This document shows, in pieces, positions 12,122 through 23,819 of a stretch of 64,000 bases of DNA (position 1 is its first letter; each line of letters starts with the position of its first letter). A model generated the notes under the pieces. The model was not told the DNA's origin. It made no database searches and saw only the letters and a program-made list of their open reading frames with translations. The position numbers and the translations under genes are program-made. This DNA comes from Climacium dendroides (lineage: Eukaryota; Streptophyta; Bryopsida; Hypnales; Climaciaceae), in assembly GCA_950106755.1 (NCBI GenBank), contig OX467084.1, forward strand, positions 1,364,001-1,428,000, written 5' to 3'.

Positions 12122-12885
12122 ATGTTGCTACTCAATTATTGTCATGTTATGCTGTAAATATCTCATCTCAGAAAACCTTAGAAAAGAAGTCAAACAATGT
12201 TGTGTAAAGTTGAGGCACTAGTAGTCAATCATTTAAGTAATTTGGAGGAGATTGTGCGCAATATGAGGCGGTGGAGATTTTTCCCACGTAAGAAGATAGG
12301 AAATATGGGGATAGCAAAAATTTTAAGAATTTTGTTCTCAAAATTGAAATTACTGTGAATTTTGAGAGACAAAAAGTACACTTGTCCAAAAGCCAATGTT
12401 TAGAGTCTTTTAATTTTGTTCATTCAATAACTAAGGTAGTATGGTCTTAAAGCAACCATTTAGTAGCTTGGTCCCCCTTTTTCAAAGGTTTTCATGAATA
12501 GAAATAATTTTGGATAATTTTTTAGAAGAAAAAAATGGATGCGGAACGTCACACAAGTAGTTTCATATTTTTTGAATCATTTTTGAATTACTTATGAATT
12601 TTCAAAGAAACTTATTGTAGGCACCTATTTGTGACCCGAGATTTTTCAAAATTGACCACTTGCAACTTCTAAAGTGATTTCAATAAATGAAGGCCAACAA
12701 TTGGCTCTTGCAATAAATAATGTTTTTCACTCGATTCTCTCAATGGCTTGAGAGGTCCATTTAAGGACCACCTACTTCCATTTCAAACCTAAATATAGGG
12801 GCGATTTGAAGAGGCCACTCGCTTTTAGTTTTAGTTTTTGTTGCCTCTTGTTATACCTTAGCTTTTACTTCTTACTATCTTTGAG
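12122..12885. other. No gene seen
   Basis: AT-rich sequence without coding character or recognised repeat ends. Confidence 0.4.
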
Positions 12886-13422
12886 TACTAACTTGAACAA
12901 AAAAATGACTCACGATAGTCATATGCTTCATCAACCAAAATATGACTCACAATAGTTATACTCCATATCACTTAAGATGTGACTCACAATAAATATGATT
13001 CACCACAGTTATATTCCATATTCTTTAGAATATAATTCTCTATAGTCGTATTGCATATCATTCAAAATATGACTTACCACAATCACATTCCACGTCAACC
13101 AAAATATGACTGGACACAGTCACATGCCATATAGGTTTTTTTTTTGCCCGGGCAGCTCATGACATTATCAAGCCTCCGAAGGTGGTCAACATATACACCA
13201 TGTTGGCAAAGTATGTCTAAAAATTGTTTATTATACTTTCAAATCCATATGACTGCAAATATGACTCACTAGTCATATGACTGAAAGTGAATTGCTTAGC
13301 CATGACTCATCCTAGTCATATCCCAACCATCTACAATGATTTTTGCTTGAGTCACATTTTTTGATTTTGTAACTCACTGTAGTCATATTTTGTAATCATA
13401 AAACATTCATTTTCTCGTAGTG
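12886..13422. mobile_element. Candidate non-autonomous CACTA element with sub-terminal repeats
   Basis: The right end reads inward CACTACGAGAAAATGA, a form of the CACTA terminus. The left end (TACTAACTTGAACAAAAAAA) is degenerate. Between them lie many copies, in both orientations, of a motif like TATGACTCACAATAGTCATA, spaced roughly 45-50 bases on the left side. Dense sub-terminal repeats are typical of CACTA elements, where the element's own protein binds them. No clean 3-bp target duplication was found. Confidence 0.45.
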
Positions 13423-13769
13423 TCTTCTCATTTTCATCATTTGCCTAATTCAATTAGTTTTGCATATTGCATATTTTGTTTAATGTCTTTTTTACTTCAA
13501 ATTCTTAATTTTTTCTTAAAATTTTCTTATTATTTTTATACACTTGCATTTTCTAGAATTCACATCATTTTTCTAATTTCTTCATTGCTATCTAATGGAA
13601 AATCTTTACTTCATGATTTAATGCTAAAATCTTCATACTCCTCATTTTTACTCCTTATTCTTCCTAAATTATTGTACTTGCAATAAAATCTTAATTGTGA
13701 GCCATTATGGTGGCTGACAACTAGAAATGGCAATTTTGGAGTGTTTTTAGTGAAAACATAGTAAAAAGC

Positions 13770-13965
13770 TTTTAAGGGTTAAAGGAGGAGCTTGTAACTT
13801 GTGAAAATCATTCTTTTTGACATTGTGTGAATGGTTTAAGAAAATCTTAAAACGCTTCTTGGAAGTCCAATTACTCTCCATGACCTCCTCTTTTCATGCT
13901 GAATCTTGAGGATGAATAGTTGCACTTCTGTCCTACACACAAAGATTCTCTATCATTCATCTGAC
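13770..13965 (-). repeat. Dispersed repeat family R
   Basis: Carries GATGAATAGTTGCACTTCTG as in the copies at 5.2, 23.6, 40.8 and 46.3 kb. The end near 13770 corresponds to the region around 40980 of the 40.8-kb copy. Confidence 0.55.
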
Positions 13966-13989
13966 CGCAGCAGTGTCCTTTATTGTTAA

Positions 13990-14130
13990 CTGAATAGAGA
14001 ACTGCCCTAACTGAATGGTGAACTGCCCTAACTGAATGGTGAACTGCCCTAACTGAATGGTGAACTGCCCTAACTGAATGGTGAACTGCCCTAACTGAAC
14101 GGTGAACTGCCTAACTGAATAGTGGGTGGA
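13990..14130. repeat. 21-bp minisatellite, 6-7 units
   Basis: Units starting CTGAATGGTGAACTGCCCTA repeat every 21 bases from 13990, with small changes in the outer copies. Because 21 is a multiple of three, the minus strand stays open (QFTIQLG repeated), but I see no gene context and read the frame as a by-product. Confidence 0.85.
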
Positions 14131-14690
14131 CCTAACGGTAGTGAACTGACTGCTGTACCAACCCAATGGCTGGCTGTACCTTGAGTGGTTCAGTTCCATT
14201 CCTACATGGAGCATTTATTTTCAATCCTTGAATAACTTATATTCAATGGAAATCAGATTTTGTGGAAATTAAATTGGGTAGGTAGCCAGCCTTGCAGGTG
14301 GCACATACTGTCTAGTAAGTTACGATACGGATACATTACTAAGACCAACCCCACTAAGGGCCTCCTCACATGTATCGGTGGGTGGGAGAAGTCCACAGGG
14401 TCGATATATAGAAAGCACTTTTATGCTGCTTCTACAGTGTGGAATACACCGGGATCGATAGAACTCTCTCTCCTACTTCCATGCTTACCGATCATCAGTG
14501 GCACTGTTCTTGTCTTTTAGTTGCTTTCTTTGCCCACCGGGTGAGCATGTGAGCGGCCCCTAAGGGTTGAATCCCACCTGCCATTAGGCAGACTGTCTTT
14601 GGGTGGGACCTGCCGTAAAAATAATGGAGCTTTCACACACACAGTGGTCGGTAAATCCCCAGCCAGCCAAGTTGTCCGTTGATGTGGAAG
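14131..14690. other. Moderate-GC segment, unassigned
   Basis: Base composition is richer in GC than its surroundings. The 86-aa frame at 14260-14520 has no recognisable domain. It directly abuts the pogo/Tigger element and may be older repeat sequence into which that element inserted. Confidence 0.35.
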
Positions 14691-14951
14691 CTACACTAAT
14701 AATGTTAATTAGTGTTTGTAACGCTAATTACAAACTTGAACACTAAATGTCAATTGAATCAATAATGTATACACACTAAATCTCAACTTGAACTCTAATT
14801 GCCATCACCCATGATGTTTTACACCTTCCAAATTTTACAAAGTTGACATTTAGTATTTATTGAGAGTACCACTCTTTTCCAATTTCAGAAAAAAAGAACC
14901 ACATTTTATAGACTTTGGCACAAAAATCATGAAACAATGAAGAAGACATTT

Positions 14952-16552
14952 TCAAAAAGCTAACCATTTTATTACAAACAACATGTGTCCATTACATCTA
15001 GTGCAAAGCACTAGAAAATATTTATAGGGTGTTCTAATAAAATTAGGCACTTCTTGACCTTGGAAGTATTGCAAATGCTTTGCAATAATTTCTTGTAGAT
15101 GAGGAAACAATTGGTTCACATTCCATGAACCATCAACATCTAAGGCCATGCCACAACGGATCATGGCTTTCCTAGCATAAGACATATTGCCAAAATCGAC
15201 TTGCCTATTCACATCTTCTACACTATCTGCTGCCCATTGCAAAAAAAATCTCTTACCGGGATTTGTCAATTTGCTAGACCACTGATTGTCTTCACGAGGG
15301 ATATTTTGCCATGCATTTAATTGAATCAATTCAGTCTTTTTGGCTTCCCAACGAGAAGTCCAAGCATCCTTTATCTTTGAAATAATAAAGGTATCTGCAG
15401 GTTGGTATAAGTGAGCGGAGCATGGAGGCAAATACCTCAAAGTGGTATTCTTAGTTGCTAGAACATCTCTCAACATTGGAGTTATTTTATGCATAGTAGA
15501 ATTATCTATCCATACAGTTTTCAACCGTTGGTGAAGGTCAGGTTGAAAAGCACGAGCTTCCCTAAAGTACTCAGAGAAAATAGACTGATCCATCCAACCC
15601 TTTGGACCAGTCCTATATGAAACTCCAGGGATGTTATCCTCCAATCCCCGAATATGATAGCTTCTATTTTGATTTGTAAAAATCAACATAGGAGCTTTAA
15701 TAGTTGATCTACAACCTCCAGAGATTCTGACCACCATGGTCATAGACTCTCCACCTGAAACTACCTCGGCATATTTCACCGTGGTATCTCCCTGGAAACC
15801 CAATGTCCGACCATTGTCAACATTGACAACAAAGTGTGTCTCATCTATATTTCCCATTAAATTCTCATCCAAAACATTGGATCGGAACCCTCTCTCCAAG
15901 ACTCCTAAATGAAATGCAGTTTGCATTTCAATTTGAAGTTCTTTCTCAAGACTACAAGAGAGCCTACCACGTTGTGATAGGAATACAATGTTATGTACTT
16001 CCATAAACTATTGAATCCAACTATGACACAATTTGCTGGTGAGCAATTTCTGGTCTATAGGATCAGTGGATTCAATAGTATAAATTGACTCTGGACCCAG
16101 TAACACCTCTAAAGTCAACTCTAACAAAATTTTGGAAGAAAATTTGACACCAGATTTTCGAAGTCCTTCAAAAGCCTCTAGGACCCTTGGATACAGCCAT
16201 TGGACCCAATTAGAGCGCTTCTTGCCACATCCTGTCTTGGCTTTGAAGTGGAGTCTCTTCCGTTTGCCAACTTGATTGCAGTTGCATGTTAATTGTAATT
16301 CTTCATCAACTTCAATGTAGTTGCCTCGTTGTTGCCACCATCATGTAGCTCTCACATAATTGGCAACTTTCTGACCTCGAAAGTGCTCAGGAAAAGCTTG
16401 AATAGTGCGTCCATTGAGGCCAGCAAGTCCGTGAATTGCTTCATCTTCTACCATCCATGCAATGACTATTTTTCGGTTGAGAAGAGTGGAAACTTGTTGC
16501 AAGCGTCGTGAAGAGGTGTTGACAGGAAGAACATGAAGAGGTGGACGACCTG
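14952..16552 (-). pseudogene. Tigger/jerky-like DDE_1 transposase, broken by two stops
   Basis: One minus-strand frame runs from about 16552 to 14952 (about 533 codons), interrupted by TGA at 16343-16341 and TAG at 16010-16008. The 350-aa open part starting at 16004 has a DDE_1 layout: IDETH (D54), WIDNSTMH (D167) and QPADTF (D204), a DDD triad as in pogo/Tigger transposases. The upstream part holds GLNGRTIQAFPEHF and a TWW-type motif seen in related proteins between the DNA-binding and catalytic domains. The start lies behind a good splice acceptor (TTTTGCAG just upstream), so earlier exons are expected; one may lie in 17318-17722. The protein would act in the nucleus on the element's ends. 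Confidence 0.8.
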
Positions 16553-17317
16553 CAAAACGACATGTAGAAAACAAATCATATTTAAAACAATTCTTCTTCA
16601 ATATATTATTCAACAAGTATTTGTTATTAAGCATCTTTTAAATTAAAAACCATATTACATTAATTCAAAATTGAATTGAGAAGTGAACTAAGTATTAAAT
16701 TTAGAATGAAATTGACGGTTCAAAATGGAATTCAAAAAGATGTAGAGAACTAAAAATTTGATTGACAATTCAAAATTGAAAATTAAATGAATAAATTTAG
16801 ATTTGAAATTGAAAGTATTGTGATGCTTTTTAAATTTAAATTTGAAGTTACTGTAAATTCTTAATCCTTAATTTGAAATTTGAAATTATTGTGAAATTAT
16901 TGCAATGAACTCATGAATTTGAATAAAGAATATGATACTTTAGAATTTAAACTTAAAATATAATTGAGAATGTAAAACAAACTTCTAGTTTTATATTCAA
17001 AAATACATTTGTAATTTAAAATAAAAATAAAAAACAAGCAAGTTCTTGAAGTTTGGATGCTAACATATAAAGCAAGTGATTGCAATAATTCATCAGATTT
17101 GAGAATTTAGTCAAATTTTCAAAATTGTATGGATAGAATAATTCTTGATGCTTCAACATTTTGTTTAATTTTAATTCACATAATGAAGATTGTGCAATAA
17201 AAGATTGGTTGACTAAGCTACATTCACTTGTACAATGTGTATACCATTAAAGGTTTATGAATTCATGAGTTCATTGCAATATGAATTTGAACTTGGAAAT
17301 AAGCTTAATCACATTGA

Positions 17318-17722
17318 TCATGCAAGTATTCGTAGTGAATGAGTTGATTTCATAATTTCATTTTGTAAATGGAATTCTAAGCAAGCAGAATTTATGAAAT
17401 CAACACTACAAAATATTGCAATTAAATTCAAGGCATGTATTGTGGATGGTGCACTTGCATGGAGGGGGTTGACATTGACAAAATGGTTCGCTGGAGCAGT
17501 AGGGTGGTGTGGGGGATTTGCTCCACTACCAGTGTGGAGATTCTCGTTGTGGTTGTCCTCTACGAGTCTGCCAACTGGGATGTCCACAACATGGGCATAG
17601 TGGAGGTCTGCATTGAAGACAATAGGATGTGGATCTACCGAGGTATTAGACTGTTGTCTTTCCGGCACTCTGCCAAGATCGTTGAGATCCACAAGAGGAA
17701 CAAAAGCCACATGGGTTGCCAT
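17318..17722 (-). CDS. Possible upstream exon of the Tigger transposase
   Basis: A minus-strand frame starting ATGGCAACCCATGTG lies behind an acceptor-like CTTTAG. Its first 100 residues are hydrophilic with a Pro/His/Asn-rich stretch (GANPPHHPTAPANHF), and the end becomes AT-rich and unlike protein. It lies inside the transposon, upstream of the transposase in the same orientation. No CENP-B or HTH domain is obvious and I see no convincing splice donor. Confidence 0.3.
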   Translation of the reverse strand: MATHVAFVPLVDLNDLGRVPERQQSNTSVDPHPIVFNADLHYAHVVDIPVGRLVEDNHNENLHTGSGANPPHHPTAPANHFVNVNPLHASAPSTIHALNLIAIFCSVDFINSACLEFHLQNEIMKSTHSLRILA

Positions 17723-18007
17723 CTAAAGATTAGCTTGAGTAAGAATTTGCAGTGTGATTGTAGTGTAACCGCTCAGTTAATCTGTAAAAAGAAGCCACAA
17801 ACCTATCAAAATGACGCAAAAAACATCCATAACCTTGGGAAATTTAACAAACTGGGTACACCAATCCATTGAGGCTAAGGTATGTGCACCCAGAATGAAC
17901 ACGAACATCTAGATCTTATAGTGCAATAAAACTACAGAACCAAAAATCATCACAACTTATCAAAAACCAATTAATTCAAAAAGTGTATTACCTGGAAATG
18001 CAGCTCT

Positions 18008-18330
18008 GTGCACACCCGCAATGCCCTTACGGGGTTGAGCCAAGCAGAGTGGAAAGACACAAGCGGAGCGGAGAGAGGTGGAAGTGGAAGAAAGCAAGCA
18101 GAAGCGGAGAGCAAGCGGCTAGCAGCGGTGAGCAGGCAGGAAGCAAGCAGCCAGCAGGTGGGGAGCAGGCGCGGCCAACAGCGGGGAGAGCAGGTAGGGG
18201 AACGGCGGGGAGAGCAGGCGGGGTGGAGAGGAGGTGGCACGGAGAGGATGCAGAGCAGAAAGGTGGTGGAAGCGGAAGGCAGCGAAAGGATAGGTGGTGG
18301 AAGTGCCAACACTAAATGGAAAGTGGTTGG
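18008..18330. other. Purine-skewed GC-rich segment at the 5' side of the Tigger element
   Basis: The plus strand is dominated by GAG, GCGG and GGAG runs, so overlapping frames open on both strands by composition alone. It sits just inside the end of the element from which the minus-strand transposase would be transcribed, so a role as its promoter or leader is possible. Confidence 0.4.
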
Positions 18331-18589
18331 AAATTTGTGTTCAAGGGTAAACACTGTAGACTACACTAATCTTCATTAAACACTAATTAACATTATTAGT
18401 GTAGTAATGGGCAAAATAATTTTAAGCAGCAGGTACTTCTGAATCTAGAAAAAATGAAGATTTGTGGGGCCTGAGGCCATTGTTTCATAATGGAGGTGAG
18501 TGAGGCTCTTAACCCCAAAATGACAAAGAGGACAGAAAGTGTCCTCACACAATTTGAAGTCCAGTTCAAAGTGTTGTAACTTTTGCATC

Positions 18590-19070
18590 CAAGGTCCAAA
18601 TTCAATAAAACTTGTTGGGAAAGTTGTGTTCTCCCCTTTAGTTTGTATGCCAAATATTTTAGATCAATCTAAGATGTACTGATTTTTTTGGGTCAAATTG
18701 AAGTTCACAGCTTCAATTTGAGTTCACCAAACTGCATTTAGGGCTGCAACTTTGGGGGCTTGAATCTCTTTCATAAAACATTAATTTTCAATAATATTTG
18801 TTGGATTTTGTTCCCATTGAAGTCTAGTTATTGTGGTAAAATTCTCATGTCAATCCAAGTTGTTGTGAATGTTTGGGAGCAATTCAAAGTTCAACATCCT
18901 AGCATTTGGGGAGTAGAGTGAACTTTGGCGGCTTATTTCTTCTTCATACAAAGTTCATTTTCAATAAGTTTTTTTAGAAAAGTTGCACATTCTAGTCAAG
19001 TTTGTGAGGCAAAAATCTCATGTTAATCCAAGAAGTAATGAGTGAGTGAGAAGCATTCTAGTAGTAGTAG
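18590..19070. repeat. Degenerate tandem repeat, unit about 185 bp
   Basis: Related blocks start near 18600, 18788 and 18970 (TTCAATAA..TTGTTGG or similar, then GTTG..TTC, then AAAATCTCATGTTAATCCAAG). Copies are diverged. No gene is visible between the Tigger element and about 19700. Confidence 0.4.
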
Positions 19071-19719
19071 GTTCAGCCTTAGATGTGTTTTTTTTGCAAA
19101 TTTTCTTGCTGTTTTTTGACATTTCAAAGCTATTTTTTAGACACAATGAGTCAATTGAATGAAAAGAAAAAAATTCACCAATGTGTTTGTATACTAGTTT
19201 TGAATCATTTTATAGTATAAAGTTTTTTCATTTGAGTAGGTTTAGAAAACAAATTTCACCTCCAAATGTATTTTGGGGAAAATTTCAGCATCTATTTTTG
19301 ACACTAAAACATTATGATCTTGCAATCTATATGGCCAAATGACTTCAAATTTTGTACATATCATTTAAAACACATACACTACAAGATTGTACGGTTGAGA
19401 TTTGTATAATTTAAAGATATCTAGACCTATAGAGTTTCAAAAGCAATGATGTTTTTGAACCCTGGATATTGAATGTCACTTTGGGGTTAAAAAAAGAGTT
19501 ATGCGCTATTATTAGACGTGGCGACTGGGGAAGCATCCGGAAAGACAACAACCTGTGCTGTTCCAATGTAAGAAGACCCGTTTGACGTTGTTGAAGGACC
19601 AACTGCACAGCGCTGTCAAAGAGTGGAGCACCTCGATGTGTGCTGAGTTCCCGAAGCTCCAGAAACCACCCACCTACAGTTTGAATCTAAACCCAACCAA
19701 TTCCTTATCCCTATCCTGA

Positions 19720-20085
19720 GCCATGCATCTGTACCATGTATCTGTACCATGTATCTGTACCATGTATCTGTACCATGTTCTTGGATTCCATGTTCATGAT
19801 GCACCATCATTCATTTCTCATGGTCGTGATGACTTACCTTACCTTAGGTGGATATCATCATGCCTTCCTTCTGTGCCAGTCATGCCTTCCATGCTCTTTT
19901 AATGTGATGCATCCACCACCATCACCATCATCAGGAGCGTGATAGGTACATGTCATGCATTCCATGCCGGTCCAGTCATGCCTTCCATGCTCTTTTAATG
20001 TGATGCATCCACCACCATCACCATCATCAGGAGCGTGATAGGTACATGTCATGCATTCCATGCTGGTCCAGTCATGCCTCCCATG
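19720..20085. repeat. 15-bp and 96-bp tandem repeats
   Basis: ATGTATCTGTACC-type 15-bp units repeat about four times near 19727-19780. From 19877 a 96-bp unit (CAGTCATGCCTTCCATGCTC...) repeats at 19973 and starts again at 20069. Ninety-six is a multiple of three, so a minus-strand frame (19858-20220) stays open and shows a 32-residue repeat with GRHDW, ECMTCTYH and GGGC. I see no promoter, splice or family evidence that it is translated. Confidence 0.75.
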
Positions 20086-20224
20086 CATAGATCTTTGGGG
20101 AGACCTGAAACTAAGGGCAGGCTTCAAAAAATCAAACTCAAACTCAAAATGGCCCAAGAGCAAAAGGTATACTATTAGAAGCTCCAAATAAGTGAGGATG
20201 GGTAACACCAAAATCTGCAAAAAA

Positions 20225-20918
20225 TTGGAAAAAATAAGAAAAAAAATTACATCTTGTAGATTGTATTTTTGTTTGTAAAAAGATTTGATTTATTCCATTA
20301 ACGTAAGTGATGTGAAAGATATGAAGCTTTTTTTTCGGACAATCTTAGCAAATTCCTTGAAAAAATAATTTATTGGATCTTTTTATAAATTTAATATTAA
20401 CAACTTAAAAAAAAATTGCATATGGTTTAGTTTGCTTTCTAAAACAGGTTTAGTATGTTTCAATTCTATATTAAAGCTACCAACAATTTAGTTTTTCCCT
20501 TTATCTCATAACAACTTTAGAAAATTGATTATTTTTTAAAGAATAGAACCACAATGCTTTTTGTTTTTGTCTTTGTTTTTAAAATTCCAAACACTCAATT
20601 GAAATTTTCAACATAAATTTTTTTAACTTGCAATATGTAGTACCAAAATTTTAAGTTAAGACTTGAGAGGGTTCAAATCCTTATAATCTAGTTAGGTTAG
20701 GAGCGGAAAAAAAATCAATTTTAATTTTTAATATCTTGTGATTGGTATGGTTAAAGCTTTTGAAATTTCTTTTAGATATTCTCATATAAGACTAGTGCAA
20801 GATCCTATAGGTACATATGCAAAAGAAATAAGTATTTAAATTTTTTTTTGTTTTCATTGCAGATTTATAGTTTCAAGTGGTTTTTGAACCTTTCCAAACA
20901 GACTTGGGACTTTAGGAG
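20225..20918 (+). repeat. TTAA family, 5'-truncated copy
   Basis: The right end GGGACTTTAGGAG is followed by TTAA (20919-20922), and the interior aligns with other copies. The left terminus is missing. Confidence 0.6.
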
Positions 20919-20922
20919 TTAA

Positions 20923-21658
20923 CGTATCTTCTTATGTAGACAATTCATAAATACATTGATGTAGACATTTCCATTGTAGTTGCAAGGCAAAGCCAATGGA
21001 AAAATTTCTAAAAACAAATGCCAAAATTTTAGAAAAATTATTTTTTCAAAAAACAAACATTCTAGGTAGTGTTTCATTGCCTTGTGTAAGGCTAACTTTA
21101 GAAGGATGGATCCATGACCATTGATTTCAAACCTCATTATCCATCACACCATTTTGCAACTAGATATGAATGGAAAAAAATTAAAAAATAGTAGATGAGG
21201 TCATATGTTTACTACAAGTCATCAAAATTTCAAATTTTGGGAGGATACTTTGAAATTATTGTGTATTTTTAAGAAAAAAAATGAAGAAAATTCATATTGA
21301 ATATAGCATTACTCAAAAGAATTGAAATTTTTACCATAGATGTATGTTATGTTATATAAAATCATAATATAAACCAAAATTATTGTGTCATTCTAAAATT
21401 AGAAAATTAACAAACCATGGTAATAGAACCAAATTACATATTGCTATAAAATATTGAAATTTAATAATTTTTTAATTTTTTAAATTGGAATAGAAACTAT
21501 ACTTGATAAGCTTCATTTCATTAGTTGGACTAAAATTCAAAAATGTCACTTTTATGCCTAAAATTCATATGAAGAGTAAATAACAATAAATGAATGAATA
21601 TAATTGTTCTTTTAAAAAAGTCAATAATACCATAATGAGGGAGTTTGCAATACTATTC

Positions 21659-21663
<5 letters not shown>
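20923..21663. other. No gene seen
   Basis: AT-rich sequence; the 72-aa minus frame at 20919-21137 has no motif. Confidence 0.4.

Positions 21664-21726
<63 letters not shown>
21664..21726. repeat. (TA)n microsatellite
   Basis: An almost pure TA run, broken once by a G near its right end. Confidence 0.95.
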
Positions 21727-21956
21727 AGTGTTTTTTTTAATTGGTTGAAAAAATGTTTTTTCAATCTTGTAGTCTTAGGTGAAGTCATCTAATAGACACT
21801 TAGTATTCACAACAACGTTACAAGGTTCACCATCAAAAAGCAAATAGCACAATTTTGACACCAACCAAACAAGTACACTAAGTCACATGGCTTCATCATA
21901 TGATGGTGCTACAACAACTTCCTTGCTTCCTTCTTTCCAATTAAACATAGAATTTA

Positions 21957-22236
21957 GAGCATCTCTACCACTTTTTCCCTACCTTTGTCTCCATGTGGAT
22001 GAATAAAGAACAAATATAGAGATATGGATTGAATGTTCTTCCCTACCAATGTTGCTCTTTCCCATATATATAAAGAAAGGTAGTTTTGAATTCCCTAGAT
22101 TTCCTCTCTATATAGGAAATTGGACCTTTAGTTTCCTAAATATTTAAAGATGCAAGACATTGGTGGGATGTTTTCTTCTCTATTTGGATGAATTTCATCC
22201 GGATAGAGATAGGAAATGCCTTTGGTGGAAATGCTC
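21957..22236. mobile_element. PIF/Harbinger-type MITE (280 bp)
   Basis: Ends GAGCATCTCTACCA and, in reverse complement, GAGCATTTCCACCA. TTA flanks both sides (21954-21956 and 22237-22239). The terminal motif matches the MITEs at 3.1, 3.5 and 24.8 kb. Confidence 0.75.
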
Positions 22237-22517
22237 TTAGTGGGTTTTCACTAGATCCCTAGCCTTTCTTGACAACTACGGAGAAAACATCCCAAAACAT
22301 CTATGAACCCATTTTTGACAAATAGACTATTTTTGAGAGTATCCCTTGGAGTGCAATTTTTTTTGGAAGAAAAGGCGATCATTAAAAGAAGGAAATCCTC
22401 CTAGGGGGAAAAACAATCAATCTGGCTCTCTAGGTCGATTAAACCTTGGGGGAGATTAAGGGAAAGGTGCCACTCGGGCAAGTGAAGAGTACCAGAGCAG
22501 AACATATCGTTCTTGCA

Positions 22518-22823
22518 CTAAGTGTCAATGAAATCCTGGCAGAAGATGGTTTTCCTATCCTCACTACATCTATCGAAAAAGGTGAGAGTATAGTTCCTAC
22601 ATGCCATGCCGGCATTCACGGCGTCTTCCCAAGCCAAAGAGTAGATTTGAGAGGGGTTGTTAGACTCTCCCTCGAAAATCTTGCAATTCTTGGCACACCA
22701 CAAGTGCCATAAGACACAAGAATGAAAAATATTGCTGGCAATATTAGACTGATTGGTGTCCGGGTGTAGGTGCCACCTTGGTCGTGGATTCCCAGTTGAA
22801 TACCAATGGTGGCCTCTCTCCAC
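22518..22823 (-). pseudogene. LINE reverse-transcriptase ORF remnant (C-terminal part)
   Basis: The 101-aa minus-strand frame contains VLWHLWCAKNCKIFEG, which resembles the Trp/Arg/Phe motif (W.IW.ARN..IF) that follows the zinc-binding region after the reverse transcriptase in plant L1-type LINEs. The region stands out by higher GC. Polymerase motifs are absent, so it is a short dead fragment. The resemblance is from memory of the family pattern only. Confidence 0.45.
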
Positions 22824-23119
22824 AAGGGAGAGCCCCTAGAGTGCAGTTAAACATTTTCATACTTAATTATGATTAGTTAACTATTAAGATTTTAGTTTTA
22901 TGACAAGTCTATGTGACAATTCCATTGGTTTAGGAAACTCCTATTTTGAAATTTTCATAGTAATATAACAAATAGTAGGCCAGTTGTGATTGCTATAAAA
23001 GGGATGGAAAATCCTTTCATAAATTTTTTTACACGTTATATCCATTTTTTAATTCTTTAAATTATTTGTAGCATTGATGTTTAATATCATGTGTAATATC
23101 ATTTTTTGCATCATGTTGT

Positions 23120-23170
23120 TTTTAAAATTTGTTTGGCATACAAAAATAGTGTGCCAAACAAATTTTAAAA
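23120..23170. repeat. Short perfect hairpin
   Basis: AAAATTTGTTTGGCA and its complement TGCCAAACAAATTTT flank a 12-13-base loop; pairing extends to about 19 bases. Nothing beside it suggests a terminator role in this eukaryotic context. Confidence 0.7.
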
Positions 23171-23415
23171 GTAAAAATAAGAGAAAGGCAAAAAAAAGTT
23201 AAAAAATAAATAAAAATGAAAGTAGGAATAAAAATAAAAGTATTAGCACAATGTCATAATCCAACCAATTTTCTAATTACCAAGTTTATAAAAACTTCAA
23301 AATTCAATTATCTCTTGACTAGTTGTCAAAATGTGGTGAGACTCATTTTCTTGCATACATCCTCCCTAAGGGGCTTTAGGTACACTAAGTACACCCCTAT
23401 TGCCGATGGTCTAGG

Positions 23416-23534
23416 CACTAGTGCAAAAGGCGCCTAAAACCACCCCACAAGCAAGGGAAGTGTTGCTTGAAACTATGCAACACTTCCCTTGCCAATTGTG
23501 TAAGCTTAGTTCTAAGGGCCTTTTATATTAGGAG
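23416..23534. mobile_element. Small foldback MITE with a perfect central stem
   Basis: The centre is a perfect 16-base stem, GCAAGGGAAGTGTTGC (23451-23466) against 23477-23492, with a 10-base loop. The outer left end begins CACTAGTGCAAAAGGC and the right end, reversed, has AAAAGGCCCTTAGAAC. A CACTA-like start and foldback shape suggest a small non-autonomous element, but the right terminus is degenerate. Confidence 0.5.
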
Positions 23535-23576
23535 ATCATGATGGACATCACAAACAAAACAAAATAAACATTTGTT

Positions 23577-23760
23577 TGTACCCCTTAAACATCGAGGTGG
23601 ACATTTAGCATCCAATGGATGACAAAGAATCTCTCCATATAGGACAGAAGTGCAACTATTCATCCTCATAATTTTGTGTAGAAAGAAGAGGTCTTCTATA
23701 ATACTTTGACTTCCAATAAGTGCTTTTGCAATTTTTTAATCCAACAATTCACACGGTCAT
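23577..23760 (+). repeat. Dispersed repeat family R
   Basis: Begins CCCCTTAAACATCGAGGTGG, matching the reverse of the 5.3-kb copy, and contains the GACAGAAGTGCAACTATTCA block. Confidence 0.6.
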
Positions 23761-23819
23761 GAAAACATCAAAAGTCATGATTTTCAATGGTCATATCAAC
23801 CAGGACTGTACTTTACTCT

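Larger units (their letters stand above)
14694..18401 (-). mobile_element. pogo/Tigger-type (Tc1-mariner superfamily) transposon, nearly complete
   Basis: Bases 14691-14717 and 18378-18404 are perfect reverse complements over 27 bases (CTACACTAATAATGTTAATT followed by AGTGTTT). Taking TA (14692-14693 and 18402-18403) as the target duplication, the element is 3708 bp with termini CACTAATAATG. Similarity continues inward imperfectly (TTGAACAC block). It carries a DDD transposase frame on the minus strand (14952-16552) and a GC-rich, purine-skewed segment at the other end. Identical ends suggest fairly recent movement, while the internal stops argue that this copy no longer makes a working transposase. 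Confidence 0.85.

Noticed and set aside
13957..14214. 85-aa minus-strand protein with QFTIQLG repeats
   Set aside because: It is a direct product of the 21-bp minisatellite and has no start or splice context.
17394..17872. Plus-strand frames of 68 and 145 aa
   Set aside because: They are antisense to the possible transposase exon inside the Tigger element and have no family features.
17971..18379. Overlapping 110-, 123- and 127-aa frames on both strands
   Set aside because: All arise from a purine-skewed low-complexity tract at the end of the Tigger element.
20660..20710. GGGTTCAAATCC, resembling a tRNA T-arm
   Set aside because: No matching acceptor stem, anticodon arm or D-arm around it; it lies in a TTAA-family repeat.
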